Shown in pieces: positions 7,805-17,925 of a DNA stretch of 36,636 bases. The DNA comes from Polaromonas sp. (lineage in GTDB: Bacteria > Pseudomonadota > Gammaproteobacteria > Burkholderiales > Burkholderiaceae_C): contig JANYGP010000007.1 in the NCBI GenBank assembly GCA_025362315.1, forward strand, positions 1 to 36,636, read 5' to 3'. A model generated the notes under the pieces. That model was not told where the DNA came from. It made no database searches and saw only the letters and a program-made list of their open reading frames with translations. A program made the translations under genes and the position numbers. Each line of letters opens with the position of its first letter. The stretch's first letter is position 1.

Positions 7805-10800
7805 ATGCCAATGGACCCACGGACGCCCTTATCACCAGAAATGCTTGCACTGCCACCCCGACGCATGCATTGGCTGGCACTCTTTGCACGCATGCTGCTG
7901 TGGCTGGTGGTGTCGTTCTGGGTATTGTTTGGCGCCAGCTGGGGCTTGCTACACGGCTGGATTGTGCCGCGAATCGGGGAGTTTCGCCCGCGCCTTGAGA
8001 TGGAGGCCAGCAAGGCGTTGGGCATGCCGGTGCGTATCGGGCAAATCACAGCCCGTTCCGAGGGCATGATTCCCTCGTTTGAACTGCGCGATGTGGTGCT
8101 GCTGGACCCTGCTGGGCGCGAGGCTTTGCGCCTGCCGCGCCTGCTGGCCGCACTGTCGCCCTCGTCGCTTTGGGGCATGGGTTTTGAGCAGCTCTTCATC
8201 GACCAGCCGGACCTGGAGATTCGCCGGGCCGCTGACGGCAAAATTTATGTCGGCGGGCTCGACATGTCGCAAAGCCGCAGCGACAGCAACGCGGCGGCCA
8301 ACTGGTTCTTTTCGCAAACCGAGTTTTCCATCAAGGGCGGCACGATCCGCTGGGTTGACGAGCTGCGTGGCGCGCCGCCGCTGGCCCTGACGCAAGTGGA
8401 TGCTGTGATCCGCAATGCACGCCGCCGCCACGCCATGCGCTTTGACGCCACGCCGCTGGCTGAATGGGGTGACCGCTTCAGCCTGCGCGGCATTTTCAGG
8501 CAACCCTTGCTGCCTGGCGATGCAGGCCTGTGGGCCGACTGGTCGGGTCAGCTGTACGCCGAGTTCGGGCGCGTCGATGTGTCCCGCATCAACCAGTACG
8601 TCAGCCTTGACAGCCTGGGCATGGCCGTCACAGCCGGAAGTGGCAGCCTGCGGGCCTGGGCCGATGTGGACCGGGGGCAGGTCACCGGCGGAACAGCCGA
8701 TGTCGCGCTGGCGGGCGTGAACGCCCAGCTTGGCAAGGCCCTCAAACCCCTGGCGCTGGCCTCCATGGCGGGCCGGTTTGGCGGCCGCCAGTTGGCCACT
8801 GGTTTTGAGTTCAACACCGAGGGCCTGAGTTTTGACACGCCCGAAGGCCTGCGTTGGCCTGGCGGAAACCTCAGCGTCGTTCATACCGATGCCGCAGGGG
8901 CCGCCCTGCAGCACACCGAGTTCAAGGCCGACCGGCTGGACCTGGCTGCACTGGCGCAAATTGCAACCCGCTTGCCCTTGAGCGCGGAGACGCGTGCCCA
9001 GATTGAGTCTTATGCGCCCAAAGGCCTGGTGGAGGCGGTAGACGCCCGGTGGCAGGGCACCTCAGCCGCGCCCGCAAGCTTTTCGGCCAAAGGTCGGGTG
9101 TCGGGGCTGGAGCTTGCGGCGCTTCCCAGCCAGGGCGCGATGGCGGGCTCTGCTGCCAACCAGAACCTGCGTCCGGCACCAGGTCGGCCCGGCCTCAGTG
9201 GGGCCACGGTTGATTTTGATGTCACCAACACCGGCGGTAAGGCCACGGTCAAAATTGTCGACGGTGCACTGGAATTGCCCGGTATTTTTGAAGACCCCCG
9301 CATTCCGATGGACCAGCTCTCCATGGATACCCAATGGAAGCAGGCGGACGGAAAAATCGAAACCCAGCTGCGCAACATCCGGTTTTCCAGTGCCGATACA
9401 GAGGGCAATGCACAAGCCAGCTGGAGTTCCGCGCCTGCTGCATCCCCTGTGGCGCAGGGCAAGTCAGCCACCGCCCCCCGGGCGCATGACGGCTCTCTGG
9501 GCGTGCTGGACCTGCAGGGTACCTTGAGCCGGGGTGACGGTGCCCGGGTGCACCGCTACCTGCCGCTGGTGTTGCCCGACCGGGTGCGCCACTATGTGCG
9601 TGATGCCGTGCTGCGGGGCGACCTCAGCGACGTTAAATTCAAGGTCAAAGGGCCGGTCGATGACATCCCGTACGGCGGTTCGGGTCAGGGCGATTTCAAA
9701 ATATCGGCCCGCGTGAAAAACGGTGCATTTGCCTACGTTCCCAAATCCGTTCAACCGGCCGGCGCCGTGCCGTGGCCCGCGCTGACCGAGCTCAATGGGG
9801 AACTGGTCTTTAACCGCGCATCACTGGAAGTCAACGGCGCTACCGGCAAGGTGCAGGGGTTGGGCGGCCTGCAGCTCGTCAAGGTTGATGCGCGCATTCC
9901 CGACCTGCTGCATTCGGCCACCGTCGATGTCGTGGCCGCCATGAAGGGGCCTGTTGCTGACGTGCTGGGCTTTGTCAACACCTCGCCGGTGGGCGCCATG
10001 ATCGGGCAGGTGCTTGAAAAATCAGTGGCTACCGGCGCTGGCGACTACGCCTTGCGCCTGAACCTGCCGCTCTTCGCGATAGAAAAAACCCGCGTGCAGG
10101 GCACCGTCACCCTGCCAGGCAACGACGTGCAGATCACCCCGGCATCACCCCTGCTGGCGCGTGTCAAAGGCGTGGTGACCTTCAGTGAATCCGGTTTTAA
10201 CGTGGCGGCTGCGCAGGCCCGTTTTCTGGGGGGTGACATCCGCTTTGAAGGCGGCATGCGTGGTGCGGCGCGCGCAGCAGCCCCTGGCAGCGACCTTGAT
10301 GCCAGTGCTAGTGTCGCTTTCAAAGCGCAGGGCAATGTCACGGCAGAGGGCTTGCGGCAAGCCAAAGACCTTGGATTTGCCTCGCGCCTGGCGCAAAACG
10401 CCAGCGGTGGTGCAGTCTATTCAGCCACCTTGGGCTTTCGGCGCGGTGTGGCCGAGATCACGGTGGCGAGCAATCTTCAGGGCATGGCACTGAGCCTGCC
10501 CGCACCCCTGGGCAAGACCGCCGAGGCGGTGTTGCCGGTGCGGTTTGAAAACACACTGGTACGCGAGTCGATGGTGCCGGGGCAAAAGCTGCAAGACCAG
10601 CTCTCCTTAAACGTCGGTAACCTGGCTTCTATCGTGTATGTGCGCGACATCAGTGGTGCGGAGGCCCGCGTGCTCAGGGGCAGCATCGGCGTCGGGCTGG
10701 AGGCTGGCGAGTCTGCGCCGGTTCCTGACAGCGGTGTGGCCGCCAACATCAACCTGGCAAGCGTTGACCTGGACGCCTGGGAGAAAGTGCTGTCGGCCTC

Positions 10801-12079
10801 CACAGCCAGCGCTGGCAGTACTGCTTCAGCCCCAGCTGCAACAACGCCCGGCCGGGCCGGTGCTGGTGCGGATACAGTCGCGATGAGCTACCTGCCCACC
10901 CGCATGGCCATACGTGCCCGCCAGCTGCAGGTGGAGGGCCGAAAACTCAACCGGGTGGTGGTTGGTGCCACGCGTGACGGCCTGAACTGGCGTGCCAATA
11001 TCGATGCAGAAGAACTCAATGGCTATGTTGAATTTCGCCAGTCGGGTGGCGGCAGTGCGGGTCTGGCGGGCGGGCGCGTGTTTGCCCGGTTGTCGCGTTT
11101 GAATCTGGGCCAAAACACAGCCAGCGAGGTCGAAAACATCCTCGACCAGCAGCCCGCCAACATTCCCGCGCTGGACATCGTGGTGGAAGAACTGGAGTTG
11201 CGTGGCCGAAAGCTCGGACGGGTCGAGATAGAAGCCATCAACCGAGGCGCGTTTGCAGCCCTGCGAGATGGGGCTCTGCGAGAAGGCGGCGCGCGGGAAT
11301 GGCGGTTGAATAAATTCAATGTCATCCTGCCCGAAGCCGTGCTGACTGCCACCGGCAACTGGGCCGCCATCAACCAGCAGGCACCAGCGCCAGCCGCCGC
11401 AAGCGGCTTGGGCGCGGCACGGGTGCAGGCTGCGCTGCCAGAACGTCGCCGCACCGTGATGAATTTCAAGCTCGACATTGCCGACTCTGGCGAGTTGCTC
11501 AAGCGCTTTGGCATGAAAGACGTGATTCGCCGCGGCAAAGGAAAAATGGAAGGCCAGGTCGCCTGGACCGGCTCACCCCTGAGCCCTGATTACCCCAGCA
11601 TGGGCGGGCAGTTCAACGTCAACATCGAATCTGGCCAGTTTCTCAAGGCAGACCCGGGCATTGCCAAGCTTCTGGGTGTGCTCAGCCTGCAGTCCCTGCC
11701 GCGCCGTTTGACGCTGGATTTCCGCGATGTGTTCTCCCAAGGTTTTGCATTTGACTTTGTGCGGGGTGATGTCACCATTGCACAGGGCCTGGCGTCGACC
11801 AACAACCTGCAGATGAAGGGTGTGAACGCGGCGGTGCTGATGGCCGGCAGTGCCGACATAGCCAAAGAAACACAGGACATCAAGGTGGTGGTGGTGCCTG
11901 AGATCAATGCGGGTACCGCCTCCCTGATTGCCACCGTGATCAACCCGGCGATTGGTCTGGGGACCTTTCTGGCGCAGTATTTTTTGCGTCTTCCGCTGAT
12001 GCAGGCCGCGACCCAGCAGTTTCACATTGACGGTAGCTGGGCAGACCCCAAAATCACCAAAGTCGGGAAAAATCCATGA
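7805..12079 (+). CDS. yhdP: YhdP family AsmA-like envelope protein (DUF3971)
   Basis: Very large (1424 residues) inner-membrane-anchored periplasmic protein of the AsmA/TamB-like group; E. coli YhdP takes part in phospholipid transport to the outer membrane (known for the family). The sequence shows a basic N-terminus, one TM helix (LFARMLLWLVVSFWVLFGASWGLL), the start typical of YhdP (GWIVPRIGEFRPRLEMEASKALGMPVRIG), long beta-rich repetitive segments and the AsmA-like C-terminal part (FKLDIADSGELLKRFG, GKMEGQVAWTG, NPAIGLGTFLAQYFLRLPLM). The glnE-yhdP-nitrilase arrangement is common in Burkholderiales as I recall it. The stop overlaps the nitrilase start by 4 bases (ATGA). Confidence 0.93.
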   Translation: MPMDPRTPLSPEMLALPPRRMHWLALFARMLLWLVVSFWVLFGASWGLLHGWIVPRIGEFRPRLEMEASKALGMPVRIGQITARSEGMIPSFELRDVVLLDPAGREALRLPRLLAALSPSSLWGMGFEQLFIDQPDLEIRRAADGKIYVGGLDMSQSRSDSNAAANWFFSQTEFSIKGGTIRWVDELRGAPPLALTQVDAVIRNARRRHAMRFDATPLAEWGDRFSLRGIFRQPLLPGDAGLWADWSGQLYAEFGRVDVSRINQYVSLDSLGMAVTAGSGSLRAWADVDRGQVTGGTADVALAGVNAQLGKALKPLALASMAGRFGGRQLATGFEFNTEGLSFDTPEGLRWPGGNLSVVHTDAAGAALQHTEFKADRLDLAALAQIATRLPLSAETRAQIESYAPKGLVEAVDARWQGTSAAPASFSAKGRVSGLELAALPSQGAMAGSAANQNLRPAPGRPGLSGATVDFDVTNTGGKATVKIVDGALELPGIFEDPRIPMDQLSMDTQWKQADGKIETQLRNIRFSSADTEGNAQASWSSAPAASPVAQGKSATAPRAHDGSLGVLDLQGTLSRGDGARVHRYLPLVLPDRVRHYVRDAVLRGDLSDVKFKVKGPVDDIPYGGSGQGDFKISARVKNGAFAYVPKSVQPAGAVPWPALTELNGELVFNRASLEVNGATGKVQGLGGLQLVKVDARIPDLLHSATVDVVAAMKGPVADVLGFVNTSPVGAMIGQVLEKSVATGAGDYALRLNLPLFAIEKTRVQGTVTLPGNDVQITPASPLLARVKGVVTFSESGFNVAAAQARFLGGDIRFEGGMRGAARAAAPGSDLDASASVAFKAQGNVTAEGLRQAKDLGFASRLAQNASGGAVYSATLGFRRGVAEITVASNLQGMALSLPAPLGKTAEAVLPVRFENTLVRESMVPGQKLQDQLSLNVGNLASIVYVRDISGAEARVLRGSIGVGLEAGESAPVPDSGVAANINLASVDLDAWEKVLSASTASAGSTASAPAATTPGRAGAGADTVAMSYLPTRMAIRARQLQVEGRKLNRVVVGATRDGLNWRANIDAEELNGYVEFRQSGGGSAGLAGGRVFARLSRLNLGQNTASEVENILDQQPANIPALDIVVEELELRGRKLGRVEIEAINRGAFAALRDGALREGGAREWRLNKFNVILPEAVLTATGNWAAINQQAPAPAAASGLGAARVQAALPERRRTVMNFKLDIADSGELLKRFGMKDVIRRGKGKMEGQVAWTGSPLSPDYPSMGGQFNVNIESGQFLKADPGIAKLLGVLSLQSLPRRLTLDFRDVFSQGFAFDFVRGDVTIAQGLASTNNLQMKGVNAAVLMAGSADIAKETQDIKVVVVPEINAGTASLIATVINPAIGLGTFLAQYFLRLPLMQAATQQFHIDGSWADPKITKVGKNP

Positions 12080-12912
12080 AGATAGCCGCCCCCCAGATGG
12101 TTTCAGGCACCAGCGTGCAGCGCAACCTTGAAGAAGCCGCGCGGCTGCTGGCCGAAGCCGCAGCGGGTGGGGCCGAGCTGGCCGTGTTGCCCGAGTATTT
12201 TTGCGTGATGGGTTTAAAAGACACCGACAAACTGAAGCTGCAGGAGCCCTTTGGCGCAGGCCCGATCCAGGACTTTCTGGCGCATTCGGCGCAAAGGCTG
12301 GGGCTCTGGATTGTGGGCGGCACGCTGCCAGTGGCCGCGCAGGGCAGTGCGCCCGACAGCACGGCGGATGATATCCGCCGCATCTACAACACCAGCCTGG
12401 TGTTTGACCCGTCGGGCCAGTGCGTGGCCCGGTACGACAAGATGCATCTTTTCCGGTTTGACAACGGTCTGGAAAGCTATGACGAATCGCGTGTGCTGCT
12501 GCCTGGCACCCTGCCTGTGGCATTTGACCTGGCTTCAAGCGATGGCCACACCTGGCGCATCGGTCTGAGTATTTGTTATGACCTGCGCTTCCCCGAGCTG
12601 TACCGCGCTTTGAGGGCCGATGTGCTGCTGGTGCCCAGCGCCTTCACCTTCACCACCGGGCAGGCGCACTGGGAGGTGTTGCTGCGCGCCCGGGCGATTG
12701 AAAACCTGGCCTTTGTGGTGGCTGCGGCGCAAGGCGGCGTGCATGAAAACGGCCGCCGCACCTGGGGCCACAGTATGGTGGTGGCCCCGTGGGGCGAGGT
12801 ACTGGCACAGCACGCAGAAGGCCCGGCGGTGGTGATGGCCGAGCTGCACCACCACGCGCTCAATGACGCCAGGGCCCGGCTGCCCGCCCTGAGCCACCGT
12901 GTGTTGCAGTGA
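12076..12912 (+). CDS. Carbon-nitrogen hydrolase (nitrilase superfamily, Nit1/Nit2-like)
   Basis: Cytoplasmic amidase of the Nit branch; members hydrolyse deaminated glutathione or omega-amides, so a metabolite-repair role is likely (family knowledge). The catalytic triad is visible as E40 (AVLPEYF), K122 (YDKMHLF) and C167 (SICYDLRFPELYRAL). It is 278 residues long, usual for the family. It is translationally coupled to yhdP through a 4-base overlap. In many relatives tldD follows; here a sensor kinase follows after 26 bases. Confidence 0.93.
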   Translation: MKIAAPQMVSGTSVQRNLEEAARLLAEAAAGGAELAVLPEYFCVMGLKDTDKLKLQEPFGAGPIQDFLAHSAQRLGLWIVGGTLPVAAQGSAPDSTADDIRRIYNTSLVFDPSGQCVARYDKMHLFRFDNGLESYDESRVLLPGTLPVAFDLASSDGHTWRIGLSICYDLRFPELYRALRADVLLVPSAFTFTTGQAHWEVLLRARAIENLAFVVAAAQGGVHENGRRTWGHSMVVAPWGEVLAQHAEGPAVVMAELHHHALNDARARLPALSHRVLQ

Positions 12913-12938
12913 CGTTGCCGTGATGCTGCAGGTGTGAT

Positions 12939-15008
12939 GTGAGCGCGTTTTTTACCCACTTGCGTAGCCGCCTTCACCGGAGCTGGCGCGGCCGACGCCA
13001 TGGCGCCCAGCGCTGGGCCTTGTGGGTCCTGCTGGTTGCGCTGGTGGCCACCTTGCTGGCCACGCTGGTCTGGCTGGCAGGCCGGTATGAGTCCAGCCAG
13101 ATCCAGAGCCGGCTGGAGCGCGACGCGGCCGAAATCGTCACAGACATCCGCGCAGGTTTGACCCGCAACATTCAGAGTTTTCAGGCCCTGCAGTCGGGCG
13201 AACGCACGCTGGAGGCCTGGAACTTCCCGGCCACTGACCTGCTGCGCGAGCGCCGCGAACTCATGCGTCTGGAGTGGCGCAACGAAGCGCTCGATGTTGT
13301 CGCGCAGGTGGGCACACCCTACCGCAGCCCGGTGTTTGAACGGCTCGGCCGCGGTAGTGTGCAGGCCGACATCAACCTGGCCTGCAGCACCGCACGGCGC
13401 CTGAGTGGCGCGGCTTATTCAAGCAGCTACTTTGTGCCGCAATCCGATGGTCTGGGGTTTGAGATGCTGGACATGTGCATGCCCATCACAGTGGAGGGCC
13501 GCCTGGTCGGCTACACCGTGGCGACCTATTCCCTGCAGGATGTGCTGGCCGAGCTGGTGGGCAAACAGCTGGCGCGGGGGCAAAGTGTGGCCTTCACCGA
13601 GGCCGACGGCACCCGCCTGGCGCTGCACGGCACACCCTCACGCGGGAACCGGGTGTATGTCGCGCAGCAGTTGCTGGATCTGACCGGCAACACGCTGGTG
13701 CTGCGGTTAGAGAGCCGCCTGGGCCTGCCTTCGCTGTTTCCCAATGTGCTGACGGCGCTGGTCGGGGCGCTCACGCTGGCGCTGGTGTGTGTGCTCTATT
13801 TGCTGGCCAGAGACATGCGCCGCCGCCAGAAGGTGGAGCACGACCTGGGGGACGCGCTGGCGTTTCGCAAGGCCATGGAAGACTCGGTGCTGACCGGCCT
13901 GCGCGCGCGCGACCTGCAAGGCCGCATCACCTACGTCAACCAGGCGTTTTGCCGCATGGTGGGCTTGAGCGCGCAAAAGCTGCTCAACGAGAGTTTTCCG
14001 TCGTCGTACTGGCCGCCGGAGCTGGCAGACGCTTACTACCAGCGGCAAAAAATCCGGCTTGCGGGGCACAACTTGCCGCGCGAAGGCCACGAGTCGGTGT
14101 TCATGCGGCAAGACGGCACGCGCTTCCCGGTGCTCATCATGGAAGCGCCGCTCATCAACGCGGCCGGCCTGCACACCGGCTGGATGAGCGCCATTCTGGA
14201 TGTGTCCGAACAGCGCCACAATGAAGAGTTGTCCCGCGCCTCGCAAGACAGGCTGCAGGCCACTGCCCGCCTGGCCATGGTGGGCGAAATGGCTTCGCTG
14301 CTCAGCCACGAACTGAACCAGCCGCTGGCCGCCATATCCAGCTATGCCGTGGGCTCGCTGAATCTGCTGGATGGCACAGCCACCCTGCACGGTGCCGTTG
14401 GCGCTGACTTGCAATTGGCCATCAGGCGGATTGCTGACCAGGCCGAGCGGGCGGGCAAAGTGATCAAAAGCGTGCACAACTTTGTCAGGCGGCGCGACCA
14501 GGCGCATGTGGCCGTGGCGCCGCAAACCCTGATTGACGCCATCATGCCGCTGGTCAGCCTGCAGGCACAAAAGCTGGGCGTGACCGTGGTCATCGACATT
14601 GACGCAGGTACAACACAAGTGCGGTGCGACCGCACCATGGTTGAACAGGTGCTGCTGAACCTGGCGCGCAACGGCATGCAGGCCATGCAAATCACGGCGC
14701 CTGACATGCTTCAGATGCCTGACATGCCTGAAGTGAGCAGCCGGGTGTTGACCTTGCGGGTGCGCCCGGGGTCCAGCCCCTTGAAAGCATGGGTCGAGTT
14801 TGCTGTCATAGACCAGGGGGTGGGGATTTCTGCTGAAATCGCTGGCAAACTGTTCACACCATTTTTCACAACCCGCATTGAAGGCATGGGACTGGGGTTA
14901 AGCTTATGCCGCACCGTGGTCGAGCAGCATGGCGGGTTGCTTGATTTTCAGGCCGTGCTGCCCAGGGGCACTATGTTCACCTTCACCCTGCCTGCCGCTG
15001 AGCCCTGA
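12939..15008 (+). CDS. PAS-domain sensor histidine kinase (DctS/FixL-like)
   Basis: Membrane-bound two-component kinase, 689 residues, starting at a GTG (an in-frame TGA follows the only nearby ATG). It has TM1 (WALWVLLVALVATLLATLVWLA), a periplasmic sensor of about 210 residues, TM2 (LTALVGALTLALVCVLYLLA), a cytoplasmic PAS domain (AFRKAMEDSVLTGLRARDLQGRITYVN), an H-box with phospho-accepting His about residue 457 (LLSHELNQPLAAISSYA) and an HATPase domain (N box LLNLARNGMQAM, DQGVGIS, GMGLGLSLCRTVVEQHGG). It resembles kinases called DctS in Comamonadaceae, which respond to C4-dicarboxylates, but no TRAP or Dct transporter lies nearby, so the ligand is unassigned. The cognate regulator follows 8 bases later. 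Confidence 0.93.
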   Translation: MSAFFTHLRSRLHRSWRGRRHGAQRWALWVLLVALVATLLATLVWLAGRYESSQIQSRLERDAAEIVTDIRAGLTRNIQSFQALQSGERTLEAWNFPATDLLRERRELMRLEWRNEALDVVAQVGTPYRSPVFERLGRGSVQADINLACSTARRLSGAAYSSSYFVPQSDGLGFEMLDMCMPITVEGRLVGYTVATYSLQDVLAELVGKQLARGQSVAFTEADGTRLALHGTPSRGNRVYVAQQLLDLTGNTLVLRLESRLGLPSLFPNVLTALVGALTLALVCVLYLLARDMRRRQKVEHDLGDALAFRKAMEDSVLTGLRARDLQGRITYVNQAFCRMVGLSAQKLLNESFPSSYWPPELADAYYQRQKIRLAGHNLPREGHESVFMRQDGTRFPVLIMEAPLINAAGLHTGWMSAILDVSEQRHNEELSRASQDRLQATARLAMVGEMASLLSHELNQPLAAISSYAVGSLNLLDGTATLHGAVGADLQLAIRRIADQAERAGKVIKSVHNFVRRRDQAHVAVAPQTLIDAIMPLVSLQAQKLGVTVVIDIDAGTTQVRCDRTMVEQVLLNLARNGMQAMQITAPDMLQMPDMPEVSSRVLTLRVRPGSSPLKAWVEFAVIDQGVGISAEIAGKLFTPFFTTRIEGMGLGLSLCRTVVEQHGGLLDFQAVLPRGTMFTFTLPAAEP

Positions 15009-15016
15009 ATTTTTGA

Positions 15017-15655
15017 ATGCCATTGATGGAGCCGGTACACAACGCCACTGTTTACATTGTTGATGACGACAGCGGTGTGCGCGATGCTTTGGCCTGGCTT
15101 CTGCGCACGCGCCGCCTGCCAAGTGAAGTGTTTGCCAGCGCTGAAGACTTTGATGCTTACCTGTGTTCTGGCTTCAAAGTTAAAACGCCATCGTGCGTTT
15201 TGCTGGACGTGCGTATGCCAGGCCTGAGTGGTCTGGGCCTGTTTGACAAGCTGGTTGCCTGTGGCTTGCTGCCCGTGCTGCCGGTTATTTTTTTAACGGG
15301 TCATGCTGACGTGTCGACTGCAGTGGCCGCTGTCAAGCAAGGCGCGTTTGACTTTTGTGAAAAGCCGTTTTCTGACAACGCCCTGGTGGACCGTGTTGAG
15401 CAAGCTCTGGCAAGCTCAAAGGCTGCACTGGACCACAGCAACGCCAGCAGCAGCCTGAAAGCCCGGCTTGCCAGCCTGACCGAACGCGAAAAATCTGTGT
15501 TGCAACTGGTCGTGCACGGCCTGCCAAACAAGCTGGTGGCTGATCAGCTTGACATCAGCGTGCGCACGGTTGAGGTGCACCGCGCCCGTGTGTTTGACAA
15601 GATGGGGGTGAAGTCGGCAGTGGAGCTGGCCAATGTTCTGCGGGAAGTGCGCTGA
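15017..15655 (+). CDS. FixJ/DctR-type response regulator (REC-LuxR HTH)
   Basis: Transcription factor of 212 residues. The receiver domain carries acidic pocket D16-D18 (YIVDDDSGVRDAL), phosphoacceptor D64 (VLLDVRMPGLSGL), the conserved Thr (FLTGHADVS) and Lys (CEKPF). A short linker leads to a LuxR/FixJ HTH (LTEREKSVLQLVVHGLPNKLVADQLDISVRTVEVHRARVFDKM). It immediately follows the kinase gene and is probably phosphorylated by it. Targets are unknown. It is convergent with the DoxX gene, with a GCTATT-type repeat between them. Confidence 0.94.
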   Translation: MPLMEPVHNATVYIVDDDSGVRDALAWLLRTRRLPSEVFASAEDFDAYLCSGFKVKTPSCVLLDVRMPGLSGLGLFDKLVACGLLPVLPVIFLTGHADVSTAVAAVKQGAFDFCEKPFSDNALVDRVEQALASSKAALDHSNASSSLKARLASLTEREKSVLQLVVHGLPNKLVADQLDISVRTVEVHRARVFDKMGVKSAVELANVLREVR

Positions 15656-15697
15656 CAACCAACATTGATTCAGCAGTTGTTGATATGCATGCCAAGC

Positions 15698-15750
15698 TTT
15701 TGCTATTATTTAAGGAGCTGCTCGCGCATATATATAAACGGCTTCAGGCA
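15698..15750 (+). repeat. Intergenic GCTATT repeat copy between convergent genes
   Basis: The copy contains GCTATT, 8 bases, then AGCTGCTCGCGC and an A/T-rich arm ending in GGCTTCAGG. It aligns with the reverse complements of the copies at 20647 and 30484. It occupies the gap between the response regulator (+) and the DoxX gene (-). I recall similar short repeats throughout Comamonadaceae genomes; a role in transcription ending is only inferred. Confidence 0.55.
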
Positions 15751-15772
15751 TAAATGGCATCTATTGACACCC

Positions 15773-16234
15773 TTAAAGCTGTTTTTTGTCCAGTTGTGCA
15801 TCTGCTGACCATCGCCCCGGGCCGTAAATGCTCAGTGCAGCCAGCAGGCAGCCCCACAGCAGGTGTTGCTGCATGGCAGCCGGTGCGATCTCGCTGAGCG
15901 AGATCACGGCAACTGCATTGACCACAAAAAGACCCAGTGCTGAAAGCCGGGCTGCCAGACCGACCAACAGCAGCACCGGCAAAACCAGCTCACCCGCTGT
16001 ACCCAGCATTGCCGCGACGGCAGGTGACAGAAATGGGACTTTGTATTCGTCAGTGAACAGCGCCACGGTGGTGCCCCAGTCGCTTAATTTGGTCAGCCCT
16101 GACATGAAAAAAACCTTTGCGATGTACAACCGGGCCAGCAAGGCAGCCAGCGGTTGAAGCGAATCCAGCAGCCGCGTCAAAGAGCTGAAGGCACTTCGCA
16201 GTTTGCCGAGGTAGGAAGGCATTGAATTTGACAT
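15773..16234 (-). CDS. DoxX family membrane protein (BufD-like)
   Basis: Small integral membrane protein (153 residues, four predicted helices) of the DoxX family. The motif ARLYIAKVFFMSGLTKLSDW is characteristic; further helices are AGELVLPVLLLVGLAARLSALGLF and LLWGCLLAALSIYGPG. It is last of the bufA-bufB-bufC-doxX order, 17 bases after bufC. DoxX proteins are the usual fourth member of bufferin operons (known). Its biochemical role there is not established; handling of quinone or thiol electrons is possible. Confidence 0.9.
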   Translation of the reverse strand: MSNSMPSYLGKLRSAFSSLTRLLDSLQPLAALLARLYIAKVFFMSGLTKLSDWGTTVALFTDEYKVPFLSPAVAAMLGTAGELVLPVLLLVGLAARLSALGLFVVNAVAVISLSEIAPAAMQQHLLWGCLLAALSIYGPGRWSADAQLDKKQL

Positions 16235-16251
16235 GCTGATTTTTCCTGTTG

Positions 16252-17025
16252 TTATGAATGGTTTATCAAAGTCGCGCCTGTTATCAAACCTGTTTGTACA
16301 GCGGCTGTCAGCCAGTCAGTGAAGTCAAACGCTGGGTCGAACGCCATAGTTTCAGCCAGGGCAGATTCAAGCGCTGTGCCGCGCTGCAATGCGCAGACAA
16401 ATCTGTATTCAGCTTTAGGCGTGGCACGTACTTCAGGCTTGAAGTTTTGCCGCCAGACCAGCACATCTTCGCCTGTGCCCTGGCGCAGTTTGGCGGCGAC
16501 TTCATCCAGCGTGGGCTGGTCCACAAAATGCGCATGGATGATGCTGGCAACCGGGTATGCACTGCTGAAGGTGCAGACACCCGGACTGAAAACCATCGTC
16601 GCGGGTTGTTTGACATCGGGGTCAGACAGCAGCGCAAAAGACGCTGCATCCAGCACTGCATCGGGTGCATCTGCCGCATCATGCAAGGCCCATTCAATGC
16701 GCGCCACGTCAGGCAAAAAAGGCTCATCTGCCAATTGTGGCGCCGCCTCAAGAAAAGCCGGCAATTGCGACCCCCACTGGCCCATGTCACCCCGCTGCGG
16801 CGGATGCTGCTGCCAGAAATGACACGCCAGACTTTCAAAGTTCGGCCAGCCAATCAACTCACACACCACCGGGAAAGTGCCTGCCAGCGTCCGCCCGGCC
16901 AGTACTGCACGATTGGCCTGGTACACCTGCAGGCCGCGCAGGTTCAGACTTGCAGAAAAAGCGTTCTGATGGCCTGCTATTGCACCCAGCAACAGCGACT
17001 GCTCCTGTGCGAGGACACCGCTCAT
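16252..17025 (-). CDS. bufC: BufC/HvfC-like partner of MNIO enzyme (DUF2063 putative DNA-binding domain family)
   Basis: Partner protein that, in characterised bufferin and methanobactin-like systems, binds the precursor and presents it to the MNIO enzyme (known). The N-terminal DUF2063-type helical domain is seen ([58 protein letters not shown]), followed by a C-terminal beta-rich half. I chose the ATG at 17025 (257 residues) because it makes a 4-base ATGA overlap with bufB; an upstream in-frame ATG at 17088 would lie deep inside bufB. Coupled translation with bufB fits complex formation. Confidence 0.88.
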   Translation of the reverse strand: MSGVLAQEQSLLLGAIAGHQNAFSASLNLRGLQVYQANRAVLAGRTLAGTFPVVCELIGWPNFESLACHFWQQHPPQRGDMGQWGSQLPAFLEAAPQLADEPFLPDVARIEWALHDAADAPDAVLDAASFALLSDPDVKQPATMVFSPGVCTFSSAYPVASIIHAHFVDQPTLDEVAAKLRQGTGEDVLVWRQNFKPEVRATPKAEYRFVCALQRGTALESALAETMAFDPAFDFTDWLTAAVQTGLITGATLINHS

Positions 17026-17864
17026 GCTGCCTGCGCCAACGCAGCCTCCACCAGCAGCACCGACAGGAGCGGTATGTCGGTGTCCCATTCAATCAGGGCG
17101 GGTACATTGTTGAATCGGGACTGCGCATGGCGATACAGCTGCCACACGGCACTGCAAACGCGACTGCCATGATCGTCAATGACCACATCGCCCATGCTGG
17201 TGTGCCCTGCCAGATGCAACTCGCCCACGGCAGCAGCGCCAATGCTGTCAAGCCACGCCATGCAGGCAGCGAGCGGGTCTTGGCAACGGCCTGCCAGTTG
17301 TTCGTTCAGGGCATTGACATAAATATTGTTCACATCAATCAGCAAACCGCATCCAGTGCGTTTTGCAAGTGCATTTAAAAAATCTGTCTCCAGCTGGTCG
17401 CTGGTGTCAAAGCTGACGTAGGCCGACAGGTTTTCAACCAGCAGCTGGCGCTTCAAATGGTCTTGCACCTGCTGCACATTGGCACTGAGTACGTCCAGCG
17501 AGGCCGCATGAAACGGAACTGGCAGCAAGTCAGCAGCATGCACCAGATGTCCCTGCAAATGACCGCGTGCAAAACAGGCATGGTCAGAAACACGAACTGG
17601 TTCGATTTTTTCAACCAGCTGTGCCAGCTTCTTCAGATGCCAGGCGTCAACGCCTGCTGCAGACCCCAGTGCCAGCCCGACGCCATGCAGGCTGATGGGG
17701 TAATGCTCACGTGCACGGTGCAGCGTAGCCAAAGCCGCGCCACCTTGCGCAAAAAAATTTTCGGAATGCACTTCCAGAAAATCCAGTGGCGGCAGCTGTT
17801 CAAGCACTTCACCATAGTGGGTGTGCCGCCAGCCAATGCCGGCAGAAATGGCACTGGCTGGCAT
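17022..17864 (-). CDS. bufB: BufB, multinuclear non-haem iron oxidative enzyme (MNIO/DUF692)
   Basis: Candidate maturation enzyme that oxidises cysteines of the precursor peptide (known for the DUF692/MNIO family: MbnB, TglH, BufB). A TIM-barrel family pattern with likely metal ligands is visible: [64 protein letters not shown] and [10 protein letters not shown]. The ATG at 17864 gives 280 residues; a TTG at 17873 would add three. It follows bufA by 61 bases and overlaps bufC by 4. Product chemistry is inferred from family membership. Confidence 0.92.
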   Translation of the reverse strand: MPASAISAGIGWRHTHYGEVLEQLPPLDFLEVHSENFFAQGGAALATLHRAREHYPISLHGVGLALGSAAGVDAWHLKKLAQLVEKIEPVRVSDHACFARGHLQGHLVHAADLLPVPFHAASLDVLSANVQQVQDHLKRQLLVENLSAYVSFDTSDQLETDFLNALAKRTGCGLLIDVNNIYVNALNEQLAGRCQDPLAACMAWLDSIGAAAVGELHLAGHTSMGDVVIDDHGSRVCSAVWQLYRHAQSRFNNVPALIEWDTDIPLLSVLLVEAALAQAA

Positions 17865-17925
17865 GAGCGTCAATTCAAAACAACCGGAACGAAAATCGGC
17901 TCTTTATAAATCAGCTGTCTTGATA

